64,000 nucleotides of DNA from Taenia hydatigena (taxonomy: Eukaryota; Platyhelminthes; Cestoda; Cyclophyllidea; Taeniidae), in the NCBI GenBank assembly GCA_036345935.2, contig JADWOT020000005.1:6753960-6817959 (forward strand), written 5' to 3'. A model generated the notes under the pieces. That model was not told where the DNA came from. It saw nothing but the letters and a program-made list of their open reading frames with translations, and ran no database searches. Shown piece after piece: positions 33,962 through 48,900 of the stretch (position 1 is its first letter; the number at the start of each line of letters is the position of its first letter). The position numbers and the translations under genes were made by a program.

Positions 33962-34420
33962 TTCAAGTCCTCGACCAATCGACTTTTGTGCACGCGCGTG
34001 ACTTGTGTGCGCGTCTTCTTTTAATTGCTGCGGCAATAACAATAACACCAAACACACGCACCAAATACAGGCATTTTTTATTGAGAGCGAGGAAGAGAGG
34101 AAGGTACTAGGTGCGTGAAGAGAAAGGCCGGTTATAAATGCTCGTGGTGTGTTTTAGCCGGACGTTGGTGTGCAAGCGCGCACGTACAAATAGGCGGCAG
34201 AAGAGAGAGAGAGAGAAAGAGAGGCACGGCGGGGGAACAAGGTGACTAGAATTGTGAATGCAAGAGGTAGCGCACTCGACCAAAGGGGTGATGTGTGCGC
34301 GTTAGCGCACGCCGGTGGCAAACTTCGTCACGCTCACACAGGCATGCCTACGTGCGTGCGTTTGTGCGTGCGCACGTGTGTGAAGTTAACGACTATGCCA
34401 GATAGCTATTCGTCACAAGC
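33962..34420 (-). promoter_or_regulatory. Lox5: Putative Lox5 5' untranslated and promoter-proximal region
   Basis: Directly upstream of the chosen ATG. It is GC- and CpG-rich relative to its flanks, with a GAGA tract at 34205-34222 and alternating GCGTGCG/CGCACGTGTG near 34350-34385. No canonical TATA box was placed on the minus strand. Assignment rests on position and composition only. Confidence 0.45.
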
Positions 34421-37400
34421 GCTGACGAATCAAAAGCACGCGCAACTAAATGGTCTGTCCTCGTTAGAGCACTGTCATTGGTTTACGCACAATGTCGCCT
34501 GTCGTGCGATAGCCAATGAAAAAGCAACTGCGCAACTGAATTTCTCAACGTTTTTTGTACTCAAGCTTGGTCACTTTTATTATCGTATCAGCTGATTGAG
34601 CATCTTTCTATGACTATTTAGTCGGTTTATTATGACTTGGGTTCTATGCACAGTCATTAGACATGATAATTAATGTGACTGTGTGCATGTGCAAGAAATT
34701 TCGGCCTAAGTGCGGTCATCAAATTTATGACCTATGTCTAGTCACATTAATGGAACGTTAGAGCCTTCAGCTGCTAACTATTAATGTGGTAATCAGTAGG
34801 TTTGCGATGCTGTACTTTTATTGTAAGGTAAGTCGGCTTATATAATCATTGACAAATATCTGTGTCCCACTATAAATTTTAATCCCTACATCAAAGTATT
34901 CATAAACAAAGGGTAAATAGGTTTTTTATATACTGATATATACACCTAAATACTTGTATGGATATGTGGACACGTATATTTTGAGATTGAAAGCATTGGA
35001 ACTTATAATTTTGATTGAGTTGGAACTGGGTTCCCTGACATTTTACAATTTACGATAAAGTAAATCTAACATAAGTTTGTAATTTTACTTTTTTTTCAGT
35101 TACAGGTGAATTCACTGAAGATAGGTCTAGTCGAATTCAAAGTTATTAAAATTATGTTTACGTATTGGCAGCCCTGTACAAACTTGTTTTCATATACCTA
35201 CGCATTATAAAAAAGCTTCATTCGACACGAATAGGCAGTTGGGTGGTTTTTAGAATAGAAGAGCTTGCACGCAATCTCAGTTGACACATAAGAAAAAAAC
35301 AACTAGGGCATGTTTACTGTTGGTTGGGACTACAGAGACGTATATGCGGATGCTCACAAAATCGCGTTTCTTTCCAATACTGATGGTTAAGCGCACCACT
35401 CAATCAAGTCATCAGTGGCAAGAGCTAAGGTGAAATTGCAATAAATACTAATGAACTAGAAGTTAAATCCTATGTGCCACGCTTGCTTTCTGTTGTTAAT
35501 TATTATTGTTTCATCCGAACAAAATTTTTTCTTCTTTGCGTTTAAAGCCTCTGTCCTTACACCAATGGCGGTATTTAAAGTGTTGCAAGTGACAGCTCCA
35601 GTTTTGACACCAAAAACACTCATATGCTCTCTCACTAGTGCACAGCAAAGCAAAGTTCCTTTTTAGCGCTTCTAGGGAGAAAAAATATTTTTAAAGCAGT
35701 TGCTAATTAAATAAAAGGTAAAGATGGCAAAAAGATGTATATATGGTTCAGTGGCGTACCATTTAACAAAGCGACTAGGGCCAAGTCGTAAGTATTTTGT
35801 GGCTGTGTGTGCGTACAAGAAGTTCTTCAGGTTCTTTAACCTATTGCCAACCTCGGCATTTGTTAAGGTTGCATAATAAATAGTTTCATAACCCATTTGT
35901 GCATCAGCACCAGGTTTCGTGCTGTCATACTACTCCTACTTAGCCTAAGTATTCATTGCTATTTATTTTCCAACCTACGCGTAACTTCGAGTCCTTAGGG
36001 TCAATCACTTATACGAGGTAGGGGTGTAATTCTACTTCTTAAGAGAGAAGCAGCATCGATCCAGTCAGAGGGCCTCGCTTAAACCTAAAATTTGGATGCG
36101 AAAATTATGGGTTACTGTAACCAGTAGCATCGTACCTTCAGATCGCTATAGTTTTCCAAGTTACGAAAAGGTCAGTTATGCATAAAATACGATTACGTAA
36201 ATTTAAACACTAATGCGTCTCTTTTTTAAGATATGTATCTAATTCAAAGCCTATGTGCCTAGCACATACACAACAGATAAAAGCCAAGGTGGCCTGTTCG
36301 GTTTGAGCAAATAAAACAAAGGTTTGTATTTAGTGATAGCTTTTGTCATCTCGTGCATATACCAAGCTTTAAATGGTGTTCAACATTTGATTTTGTATTG
36401 ATAAGTTTTGGTTATTATCATTTTTTGAATTCATGTTTCGGTCGCTGAAGGCCAAAAATCCTAGAATTCGATAAAAGTAGGGCGATGAATTTCAGCTTAA
36501 TGAGGGATTTGCAAATTATGAAAACAGTAGTATTTACCAAGAGCAAAGGTTGTGTAAAAATGGGTAGCTAGTTAAGTAGAGAGGAATGTTGCGTTAAGCT
36601 GGGTATATTTTCTTTCTGAATATTTTAACCGGTTTTGCGTCTAGACACACTTACACACGCACACAAATGCCGACTATTGGTACCTGCCGAAAAATTCCCA
36701 CGCGCCTCCACACTTCGCGTCGGCGCCTTTTATCTGTTCCATGGCCATTCAAAATGCCCAAGCAGCCTAAGCAATTGCCTTTAGAATGCAGTTACACCCG
36801 GACAAATATAATTCAACTAAGAAATTTTTAAGTGGCACACGTAACAATAGCATCGATTTCCACACATTCTCATCTTGTAACTACTCTTCTTCTTCAAAAT
36901 TTCGAAAGCCTTGGCAACAATCTTAAGTGAAAGAGCATGAAAAAGCCTTAATTTTTAGACTCTACAAAAACAATAACAGCTTTTGTTTAAAAGGAAACTG
37001 TTTAAAGTTATGATTTATGGCATATAGTCCGAATGCTCATTTAATGCGTCGATATTGCTTGTAATGATCCATTAAAATCCTAAGCAAATTATTTTTTTCC
37101 GGATTCATAAAGTCAATCTAAAAATATTATTCAATTTTAGCAAAAGGAAAGGACAAGCATATTTACTGGTTAATAATCATGCCAATTTTTTAAGTTAGCT
37201 TGTTTTTTTTGGAACAAATATGGACTACATTCTAGTCATTGAAACAAAGCCATTTATTTGACGCAGTGTGCCTTGCTAACGGTTAAGCATCCTTGATCAT
37301 GTGCTTCATTATTACAGAGCAATTTGATTGTCTCAAAGATAGCAGCGACAGTAGAGGGTGACTTACTTAATGATTCATTATTTAACTTGCCTCATGACCA

Positions 37401-39792
37401 GGTCCTTATGGTTAATAATCTCCTCTGTCAAAAATGAGTGCGTTAAATACAATAGCATAGATGATTAATAAACAAGATCCTGCAGCATATATTTGTTCTC
37501 ATTTAAATGAGGATAGCATCATTTGATTGGGCCAAATAAATACGAAATATTTGCATTAAGTTCACATGAAAACAATAGACAGCGGCCCTCATTAAACCAC
37601 AAACAATGCTACTTTTTTGATGTAACAGAGTGAAACACTTGTTTTGATCTGCAAAATTAGTTATTAATAACCCATACACTTATAATTTGCACTTTTTTGA
37701 TATACATCTGGAGTTGCTATGCGATAATTTTTGACTACTTCTTAAGATACTACAGGTTTTAATGGAAGGAGTTAAGCCATTTAGACTCTGGAAATAAAAA
37801 TATTTCATTACTGTATTACCCATAATGCTCTGTTTTATCTATTGTCCTGCCGTTGCGTAAATCGTCGTGCATGTACTTTTACATTCTACATTTTAATGGC
37901 CTCTATGCCTACCTAGCCTGTAATTTGTGCGCTTTAATCGTTTCATATGATTAGAGCAACGAAACGATTTAATTACTTGTTAAGACAACACAAACGTATC
38001 GTACTTCAATCGACTGCAGTTATTCTATTAAATGGTAACCTGTAGACCCCTATTTAAACTAACTAATTTTACATTGCTTTAGTGTAAGTACATGTTTTGC
38101 TTGAAAATGAATCATCATTAAAACGTTATTTTTGTTTTCCTTCAGCTTAAATAAGCGCACAATTTATCTGTATTATTTATTTTATAAGTTTTTATGTAAA
38201 TATACTTATGAATCAGCAAAATATGACTATGGTATTAATATATTCCAAATAAACGATATCTGTAAGAGCTCTGTTGTTTGATTTACATCATTTAAAGGAC
38301 TGAACAACGGTAAAAACCTTTTCCTACCCAGCAAACGAGTTCCCAAACCCAGAAATGTCATGTGCATCTAAAATATCATGAGGGCAATATTTTTACAATC
38401 CAATTATTTATTGCGCATAGTCAGTATTCCCAACGCTCCTTAGCCTCATCATGTCAAATTCACTATTCTCCTTTAAATATATGCATGTTCCATCATATGT
38501 ATTTACCTAATTATCTACAATAAGCATGTTATTATTGTTACAGTTGAATGTATTCACAAAATATTGACGACCTTTGCATTTTACGCACAGACTTGATAAA
38601 ATAATATTTATCACGCATAGAGAAGTTTTTATAAAAAACAAAGCAACCTATTCTAGTGCTACTGCTTATTTTGAATACATGATTGACGAAACACCACACA
38701 AGAATTAAAAAAACGGCTTGCGATCATCAACTCATTGCTTAGTCTTGAGCATGTAACGAATAATTCACTCAATTGAGAATGCACAGCCAATCGCAATCAA
38801 AGACCCAACAGCAAAGTTAACCATTTATTAAGCTTTCATACAATTTCAGTGTTGAATTAAGTTATGAAGAATCAAATATATGTATACATAAAGTAGTTTG
38901 TGTCACTATGTTGACTTTTGAAAATGAAAGCCCTAACGAGGACAGCTTCGTTTAAAGGGTAGACAGTTCGGCTAAATGATATTACGATTAAGGCTACGTA
39001 AATATTTTGCCATGAAATGGATCTGCACAAAACAAAGACGATTAACAATCCAAAAAGTAATGCGAAATTGCATGTTAAGTCATGTATAAAGGTAAAAATA
39101 ATCACCCATTCATGACTCTTGAAGCAATTCACACAAATTAAATGGTCGGAGGTAACTACTAATATCTGTGTACAAGTAGACTTATGTGCATTGACATATT
39201 TGTCGTCACATAAGTATAACTCAGAATTGAGTAAAAACTTAGGATAGTGATGGAATATTACTAATGAATAGATAAACGGCTAATATAGCACTACTGTGTG
39301 CGTATTTAGGGTTAAGGAATGCGTTTAAAAGCTTATTTGATAAAAAAGAAACCTGTTATATGCTACACTCTGCAGTCTAATAATGCAAAACATTACCAGA
39401 AAAATTTAATGAAATGCAACTTTAATCTCTGTTGCTTTCATTATATGGTGAAAAATTACTTCCTTTCCAATCAACATCTACATTATCCACAAAAAATCAC
39501 TTTATAGAATACCTAAGATGTTAATATTTTGCTACATAGTCCGCAAAAAGAAAATTTTATTAGAATGCTAATCAAACGTAACTAAGCAACGCTAATTGTT
39601 TAAATGAGCAAAAATATATCCGTGTGTTTTATCAAAACACGAACATATACATGCAAAAAGCATGCATTGACAAAATTATGGCGGAACCTAGCATTCCTAT
39701 TAAAAAATTGAATTAAGGTAAAACGAGCCAGTAAAAGCCAACTTGCGCATTTTTTACTACTGGATACACTTATATTAATTATAATGTGTCAC
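34421..39792. other. Gene desert upstream of Lox5, no gene seen
   Basis: AT-rich, with stops frequent in all six frames. No RNA gene or repeat family copy was recognised. Confidence 0.55.
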
Positions 39793-39986
39793 TGTAAGGC
39801 TTTGTTCGTTATGTCTGCTGTATTCGGTCACAGAGAGGTAACCTTATTGGCCTGGCCGCGTGAACTGGCCTTTGGGGCATGCCAGCAGTTTCATTCCCCC
39901 TGTCCATTGAATATATATGCATAAATATATATTCTGCCCTGGTGTTTTGTCTTCTTTTGTCTTCAAGGAAGTCTTGGTACGCTACA
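39793..39986 (+). mobile_element. Solo LTR, TRIM-like family, copy 5 (best preserved)
   Basis: Starts TGTAAGGCTTTGTTCG and ends TTGGTACGCTACA, with termini TGTA...TACA. Flanks GTCAC and GTAAC form a probable five-base target duplication with one mismatch. It contains ATATATGCATAAATATATATTC, a possible promoter, followed by the family blocks CTGCCCTGGTGTTTTG and TGTCTTCAAGGAAGTC. At 194 bp it is the longest LTR copy. No internal region or partner LTR is next to it, so it is most likely a recombination product. Confidence 0.8.
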
Positions 39987-42900
39987 GTAACTGGATGCAG
40001 CGGTAGGTTACACTTCTAATCCAATCACCACAAACGAAATATGTATATAAGTCCACTTATGTGTTGCCCATAGTAAGTGGCAAAATAAAGTTAACAAACA
40101 ATTTTAAATAAAAGGTTTCTAAGAGTTGGGTCACGTTTAATGAGTTGTGCACCAAATGTACTAAATAAACAAAGCGTATGCGCACAGTAAACAAGGCTTA
40201 CGAGCGGATTTAGTTAATACAAAAGTAAAATGCTGACAAATACTTAAGAAATCAGATTATTTGCCAAAAAGGAATGTTGTCTATACATACTTTAAATGAA
40301 ACATTAAATAACAGAGAAATAGTTCATTTAGGACCACTATTGTTATCTATGAAACAAATGCATAAATGTAAATGAGGGGAACTAAGATCCCCATAAATAA
40401 AAAACGAAGAGATTAGAAAGAAAGCAATCGTCACCAATCAACCATTAAACATTAGCAAGAACACGGCGGCAATTCCATCATACGCACATTAAAATGACTG
40501 GTTTTTGAAGGCAACTAAAATCAAAGTGCGATCACATTTTGGTTGGTCTGAGACCACAAAGCCCCGGGTGTCACCTAAGATGCGCAACAATTGAAGGCTG
40601 TGAGTTTGAGTTCCTTTATGCAGCCTAAATATCCAACTTACTGAGGTTAAAGCCATTAGGATTGTCAGTTCTGGAAAATGTTAAGCGATTTAATAGAGAC
40701 TCTTATCAATGCTACTATGAACTAGATGAATGCAAATAGTCGGACCTTTTGCATACAGTCATATTCCTCTAAAATGCTTTTGTACAGCCATTTTTAGGAA
40801 AATCCCTAAGTAACTTATGTTCAACTGCTCAGATTTTGCTTTTTAAGACGATACCTTTCCTTTCCATCACATAACCTTAGTGAGTTTAAAATAAAGAAGG
40901 AAATAACAGAAGCGTTGGATCATTCGCGTACGCAATATAAGCCGTTGTAAAAAAGATGACTTCAACTAGTCGTAAAAAATTATGTTTTTCTCAATAACAA
41001 TAAATACCCGGTTTGTACGTTTAAGTTGTGGATGAAAAACAACTTCCACAACTTATTACTTAATTGACTTAACTAAAGATCTGAGCCCTTTAAAGCAATT
41101 CAGGTTCCTTTCAAAAGCATACTTATGGTTATGTTATGGACAAATTTTGTTTCTCATTTGAGTTTCACTTCAATAGCTGGCATTGTATACAATAATTTAG
41201 TGCCTACGGTTGGCCCACAAAATTATCATCCATAGTGTCTTCTGATTGTGCCGCCTTTTGCACCTAGATCTAGCTTAATGCATGTTAAAGCCTACTAATC
41301 GTCGACCTATCACACCTACGCAGTAACTCGAATCTAAAATACATTTTTACCACAAACGCAAGAAACCCATATTAAATCACTTCGATTTGTCACTGTTATC
41401 TTAATTTTTGAAGGCTCATTTTGAGGAAATAAAGTAAATTGGACGGTCCTTTTAGGATCCGTGAATAGCATTAAACTGTGACTTTACGTAGACATTAAAC
41501 TGTCAAATTCTTAACACAATTTGAGTAGCATTTTTTGGACCTGCACAGCGCACTGGCCGATTTTGAATTGATGCATGAAATTTTAAACTGCGCTTGAGAA
41601 TGCAATGCAGACATGAGCTGAGATCTGCGGGTAAATTTATTTTTAAAATTGCTCGTCAAAATATTTTTAGATTAAAAGTGCACAAAATAAACTGAGCTCC
41701 AAAAAGTAAGGACTGTGCCATTTTCTGGTGATTAAATGACCCATCAATAGTGAGTAGTAGCTGCTAGGCTCTTATTAGCTTATTGTCTTGACACAAGTTT
41801 CGAACTTCTAACTAATCAATCAAGTAGAATGTGAAGGAGATTTCCGACTTGTTTACAACACTGTCTAGACGGGAACCATAAAGCCCTAATCATGCGGACG
41901 ACGAAGCCCTCAAAAAGCATACAACGAAGGCGCTTAAAGCGACAGCCTTATCTTTAACGAGCCAAAGACTTCACCTTATCCACACATATTCCATCAACCC
42001 ACTTAAATTGTATTACAAATAACGCCTTAGTAAAGTAAGCCATCAAAGTTTGCATTCTTAAACAGAAGAAAAGTCGCATTCCATTATCGTTAGACCCTCT
42101 AACGTGGTGATTAACCCCTCATGAAGCCCTTTAAGATTAACTATGGAATTAATAGCGAAAATGATTAGTTAATCTTGTTGCTTGGCTCTCGTATTGCGGC
42201 GGCTTGATTTAATTGATTGGCCCATCAGATTGTGTTGCTAGCTCTTTTAATCAAGTGATGGAGGTTAAAATTTAGATGTAGATAAATTATTAATAAATTA
42301 GTTTAACTCTTTAAGGCGTGTCTTTGTCACCCGTTGGTACAATTAATCATGACTTACTTAAAATACCAAAACGCAAAATTTTCTGTCTATAATTTTAGCA
42401 AATTTCCATATTTTGCAGTTGATTTATGGCCCCAGCAACGTTTATAATGGCGGCCATTATTTTATCATAATGACAACAGAGGATGGATCTGATTTAAGAA
42501 CTATTATGTTGCAAATGGGATACTAGGGGTATGGTCGGTGCCTTTTAAGGGTATCAAAGGGGATGGAGGCAGCAACTGTGCCTTTGTCGGTTGATGAAAA
42601 CGCGCATTGTTGTGCTATTATTATCATTGCTCTCCGCCCTCTCATACTCTATACGCTCTGTCACTAGCTACCGAGTAAGTCGTAAAATGGAAGCATGTGT
42701 GCCCCTCCTCAATTCTCTGTTGACGCTAATGACAATGTTAAACCGTTTTCATTTATTAGCACATGACTGCTAGCATTTTTGAGTGAACCTACCTCCAAGA
42801 AAGGAGCTCACGGCAAACAAAGTAGTTCAGTGACCTGAATTTGTTCTGGCAAATTAAAGAAAGCGACAACTGAGGGTTTCGATTGTTCTATTTTAGCGTT

Positions 42901-45900
42901 TCCAGAAGTAGCAAACATGCAAAACACAAAGCTTTGCCATTATAAACAGGCATTTCGGGACTGCATTTCCTGAGAGAATGTCTCTGTTGCATAAGTAAGA
43001 TTAAAGAAATACAAAGTATGGGTGGATCATACAGTGGTTCACAGAATGCGTCTTACTAGGACAAACACAAACTGTGGTAGTGGTTAGAGATGGAGCTGCT
43101 GATGCTTTTAAGGAGAGAAAAAAAATTTTTTTGGTGCCTAAAAGTAGACTGCAGCGTATGATCCACTTCTTTTGCGAATAACACAACAACTTCAATGAAC
43201 TTCTTGGCACATTTCTGGGCTAAAACTACTTTTTACTCTAATAAATGGTCAAAACTTTGTAAAATATCATAATTACCTAATTAATTGCAAATTGTAAGTT
43301 TTGAACGCATTTTCATACGCAAAACTCGATTATACAACACACAACTTAAAAAATCACTCTAAAAATAAAGTGTTTTGCATATACTACTATTTTACATCGT
43401 CTTTAATAATCAATTTAAGGGTGATTTGCGCTTAAAAACCGCAGGAATATTACAATTTTAAAGCAGCAACTATGTGTTGAATTAAAAAAACTTGGGATTC
43501 TTAGGAACTATTTTTTCTTTTTCTTAAAGTTGCGTCCCACTAAGTGTTCCAAAATGACCAAGTAATGAGCTTGCATTTTAGGAATTTTAACTATTTACAT
43601 TACCTGTAGAAGTGTCTATTCACATCATATAATGCGATAATGCACGGATCCACCTCACTGAAATAGTCCCTACTAAGCAGCGGTACAAAGGTGTAAGAAG
43701 AAAAAACAAAAAGTAACACTGACATGAAAAAGTTGTGAGAATCCAGTTTAGTAGAGGGGAAGAGTGGCAATAATTTTACTAAAGGATAATAAAAAATTCT
43801 AGATGTTAAGCTATATTTTTAAAGCTTAACGAATGCGCAAAACACTCTGTGGGAGAAAATTTGCTGGCTCCTTGGTACACTCTACATGTATGTGGATGAC
43901 GCGGCCAAGTTAGAGGTATTTAATACACCTAAGACACGAAACTGAGTAATTTAGTCCCATCTTAGCAAATTTTATATTATTAACCCAAAATTGTAGGCCA
44001 CTGACGACTACATTTGAATACTAGCTCGATTATTCCCAGCAGGATTTTTGTCCTTGATTACCTCATTAAGATGCTGCCCTCTTGATAACTCAATCATACG
44101 CAACCCATCGTTTTATCAAGAATGTTCGGAGTTGAATAGCTTCGTTTTCTGTTTTTCACGAAAATATTTACACGAGAAACGCAGGAGTCATTGCATCTTT
44201 CACTTGCCGTAAGGTTTGAGAATCCATGCCTCAGTTACTCGGTCCATAGGTCTATCAGTTTTCCAGTGCATGTGACCATGGGCAAATGTTGAGCTCTGTT
44301 TATTGCTTTCCTTTTAACAAAGCGTCTTTGGCAATAAAAGTTTATCGTAGGAAGAGGTGTTTTTTATGAAAAGGGTTCCAGCTTTCAAATAAACTGAACC
44401 AATAATTATTTGGCTTGAGGAGTAAGTGTTTGCTAGGAAAAACTGTACGTAATTGTCATTTCCTTACCTGTTATTCTAAAGAGTGCTGCATTTTTAAGTA
44501 ACTAAACTTCCCAATCCCCAAAATTAACGTTTAAAGATAAACTTTCTGTTTTCATTTATATTTTTAACTAAAGCGCCAGAGGTTTCGCTACATTTGTGTT
44601 TATATTTGCCCCGAAATTCGCGATCAGTTGGAATAGTCTTTTCTTCGTTGCACAAAATCCAAATGGACTCTTTATTACATAACAGCCAACCGCACAAATG
44701 AGTCGCATTGTTTTGCATGCTCACTGTGGTAAAGGAAAAGAATTAAACTGATGGCATTAATAAGTCTGATAAGAGGCATATGCAGCTACCTCCAGGCACC
44801 ATAACCCTTTGCAATACGCTTCTGACCCTACCACCAAGTCAACGAATCGTGACGCCAGGCGAGCTAATTTATGGTAGACCAACGAAACCCTATGGACCTT
44901 AGAAACGCCGCCGCCGCTACGCAAAGGAGAAATAAATCAATATCTAGCTAAACAGAAGAAGTACACTTCCCCCTTCCTCGTAAAGTGTCCACCTTCCTCC
45001 CCTCTCACCCCCCCCCCCCTATCCACCCCTAAAACCCACAAATATATTCTTAGACCTGCGCTCGCGCAAGGCATGCACCCTCGTAGCTTTGATAAATGCC
45101 GCAGAGATAGAGAACAAAGAGCTACACCGCCGTTTTTTTCTTTTTACGCACACGTACTCAGACAGAAAGGAGGAAAAGAGCTGAGAGAAGTGTCGGTGCT
45201 TGGGCCATTTGAGTGACGAACAAATTATCTAAAGTGGAGATTAAGATGTATATTGTGTAAAGTGGATTCGGTTTTCATTAAAGTGATACGCCTACTTAAA
45301 TGGAATTCAAATGCATTCTTAATTAGTGTAAGCGTAATTCCCTTCGTAAAATGCAAAATACATTTACCTACCGGCAGAGAGTGAGAACAGCTCTTTCTCA
45401 CAACCAAACTGTGAAACCGAAAATTGGGAAAAAATTTACTTAATTTGGTGCTTACTTAAGTGTTTTAGTTTTTTTAAAATATTTTATTAGTATTATATGG
45501 TCGATTAAAGTGTCAAAGCTGAGACCGATCGTGTCTATAAACAAACACGTTTGGGTTGATAAATGTCTCATGCAAAAAACTGAAAAAGAATATGAAGAAA
45601 TAAAAAAATTACTGTAAGAAAATCGTCTGCATGAGAACCTTTCATGTCCAAATTGTTCCAAGGTTTCCATAGTTTTCGGCAAGGTGTATCCTCTTAGTCT
45701 ACGTCAATAGCAAAGTGAACATGAGTTAGAGGTTGAAATATGCTTAACAAATTTTCCCTTAACAAGCAATCCTGCTACAACTACAATACCTATCAAAAAT
45801 TTGCGCTGATGTCTAATTTATGAGCCTAGTTTACTCAGCGCTATTAAATGCTTATGCGAGAATGTATTTGGCTTTGATTTGAAACAGAGGATTTGTAAGT

Positions 45901-48900
45901 GCACACGCATTATTTCTAGGACTAAAGTGACATCAGGCAGAGTTTATTAATTACAAAAATGGTTATTGTGATCAAAATCCCTGTAAATGTTTGCACCTGG
46001 CAAATTTGCAATCATTGTAAGAATTTTGGTTGAAGAATGATAATAATATGCGCCTCCCACTACTTGATACGGTTTCTTTGCCAAAAGTTTATGCCCTCAA
46101 GGGCTACAATGTGTGTTGAATAGGTAGGACATTAACATCGGGCTGGCAAGCAAATCATCGTTTCCATCGGACGTCACTGCAAAGGCTTTGATCTGACTCA
46201 TTTGGTTGGAAATTTTTGAGCATTGGGGTAGAATTTTAGTTTATCATTTTAGTGTGCTAGGTAGAAAATCACTTACTACTTCTCAGCGTCTATTGACTAT
46301 AAAGGTAAACACAATATCTTTTGGCTCCGAATTTTAGAATGTTGGTTATTATTTTTTAACTACTCAACAGCAATGCAAGTCGAGCAACCACCTTTCAGGA
46401 AACAGACAATCATTTTGATCACATATTTTAATAAAAATGTTAAAATACATTAAGTTGGCATCAATAATAGACTCCGAAACCTTAAAGAATCCACGCAGCC
46501 TAAAACCGGCAAGATCTGACGCTTAAAATGGATTTTGTTTGTCATGCGCATGTGAACAGGGCTTCAACCTGTGCCGATGTGCTGAAAACCGGATTGAAGG
46601 TGCAATAACAAATGGTTTAAGGCCTGATCAAACCCAGTTACGCATCTTGATTTGAGGTTAGAGGAAGGTAAAATACTAAGTTTGGATGAGAATGCTTGCT
46701 TCTCGAATGTGCGCCAATGAAGCCTTACGTTGGTGGTTTTTTAATGAATTCCTCTAAATATTATTGCTATGAGAACGAAAAAACTGTTTAATAAATAAAA
46801 TATGAGCAACATGCTTGGTTATATTAAATTATTAAATAGATTGCCCTTAATTCGGCAAGCATCAAATTTGGATAGAATCACTTGTTTTAAAGTTGAATAA
46901 AGGCTTTTTTTTAGATTGTACAATTTTTAATAAATAAGCAGTGCGCAGGTTATTGATGTGCAAATAAGAATGGCAAAATTATTTTAAGTAAATGAAACCA
47001 ATCAGTAAAACAAGCTCTACACAAACGAGGAACCAGTTTGGCACACTCAAACGCCTGTAGTGGTGGTCAATGAAATTCAGTAGTGAGTTGGAATATGCGC
47101 CGAAACAATTTTGTCCCTGTTGGTGCTTAGGTGACTCGCTTGCACACATGCCATTGGAAATGTACATGCTTTTCGAATCCGTAGTTTATGGGAACCAGTA
47201 TCATTTGCTTGGGTGCAACAATCATTCGATGGAATTCCTCCACACCCCAGACCCCTCAGCATCCCTTCACACGGTAATGCATAAATAAACTGTGTTCTTC
47301 TGACAGCGTGGAACCCAACCCATTCTACTTTCCAGCTGCTTTTCAATATAAACGGTTCCACACTTAATGTTGCGTGTCCCTAAATGTAATATAAAGTCGA
47401 TGCAAATATCATGAAGCATTGTTTTGAATAAATCGGAGGAAGTAGCTCTATGACTTGGTTCTTCGGCTTGGCAAATAACAAGCAAAAGCCATTCGACTCA
47501 ACAAAGTGTGCTTAGTATTAAATAGATTTAATCGTCAAAATCTAGAAATCACAGCATCAACAGAAATGTGTAATGCAAGGAACTGATGGAAAAATTTTGG
47601 TACATTTTTCTAGGCCTATGTTTAGCAAGCGCTCTAAGGGTACAAAACTGATTTAACTGTCAGCTGTCTGAAGAAATAACAAAACCGAATAAAAATTTAG
47701 TGGTTAACTGAAATGATTTTCCTGTCTCACTTAGTATCCTACTCACTTGCAGGTGAAGTTAGATCCTCGGCATCTGCAATGCTTGATTTCGTAGTAAAAA
47801 TTTATTTACACATTAAAAGACTTATTAAGTTTTGCAAGGATTAATTTAAATCCGTAATATGCAAACTCTTTTGTGATAATAGCAAAAAAGTGGGTTGCCA
47901 AATAGTAAATGAACGATCAAATTTGCATGTCTGTACAAAGTACGAAAAGCAAACGTTAGAAATGCTTACCTGCATTTTTACCTGAGTTTGACTTTGAGTT
48001 TGGGATACAAAAATTGACTTCTCTGCAGTACTTTGTTCCATTTTCGTTCATAAAAGATTGAGAAGGACTGACAAACGCTTGAATAAAGAAATCAAATAAA
48101 TGCAATCAAACACACATTACATCTTCAGGCATAGCAAAATTTAACTAGTAGTCAGATTCACTCCCACTCTAGTTCACATTGCATGGAGCTGTTTGGATTG
48201 AAGACTTGAAGTAGACCATATAATGTGGAGAAATCTACTCGGTACGGGCATGATGAGATAGTAAAAGGGCGACGAAAAACGGACTTCTAATTGGCTGGAT
48301 TGTTTCTCATCCCAAGGGAAATACAGTTCGGAAAAAATATGCATACTAAAGAGCACTTCCACAGGACTCTAGGTTCTGCTCTAATTGTTGGTGATATCGT
48401 AAGATAAAACAACTCCACACAGTCACATGCACACACCGTGAATGATTTATGCCAGATCGAGCAATATACCTTACCCTGTAAATACAGCATACAAGAGCCT
48501 TTGTAGGAAGCAAACTGTTCGTCGCGGAGCTCGATCTACACTTCGTCACTTCAACTCAAAACGAGGCGTTCATTTTAACAGAGATGTTAATAGAGGCTTA
48601 GAAGTGGAATTCTGATTCAGCCGCTACGATCCGTACTTAACGTCTACTTAATTCACAATTAATTAATATCGTGTAGTTTTCGGTCCTTTTTTCTCAGCTT
48701 GCATAAATTATACAGGATTGTTAGGCAAATTCAACTGGCATCTAATGCATTCCCAAGCACTTCATTGTACATTTGTAGGCTCAAAGCATGTGAGCAATAA
48801 ACAATTTGTGTAAAGTACTCGAATCAATATCCCATTTTGTTTTAAAGTTTTGGAGCACAAAATCTTATGCTATTTTAGAGAAGTTTACTAAGAGCAGACT

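Noticed and set aside
48468..48490. TACCCTGTAAATAC resembling miR-10, which is often linked to Hox genes
   Set aside because: Identity ends after the seed, and no matching hairpin arm is visible.
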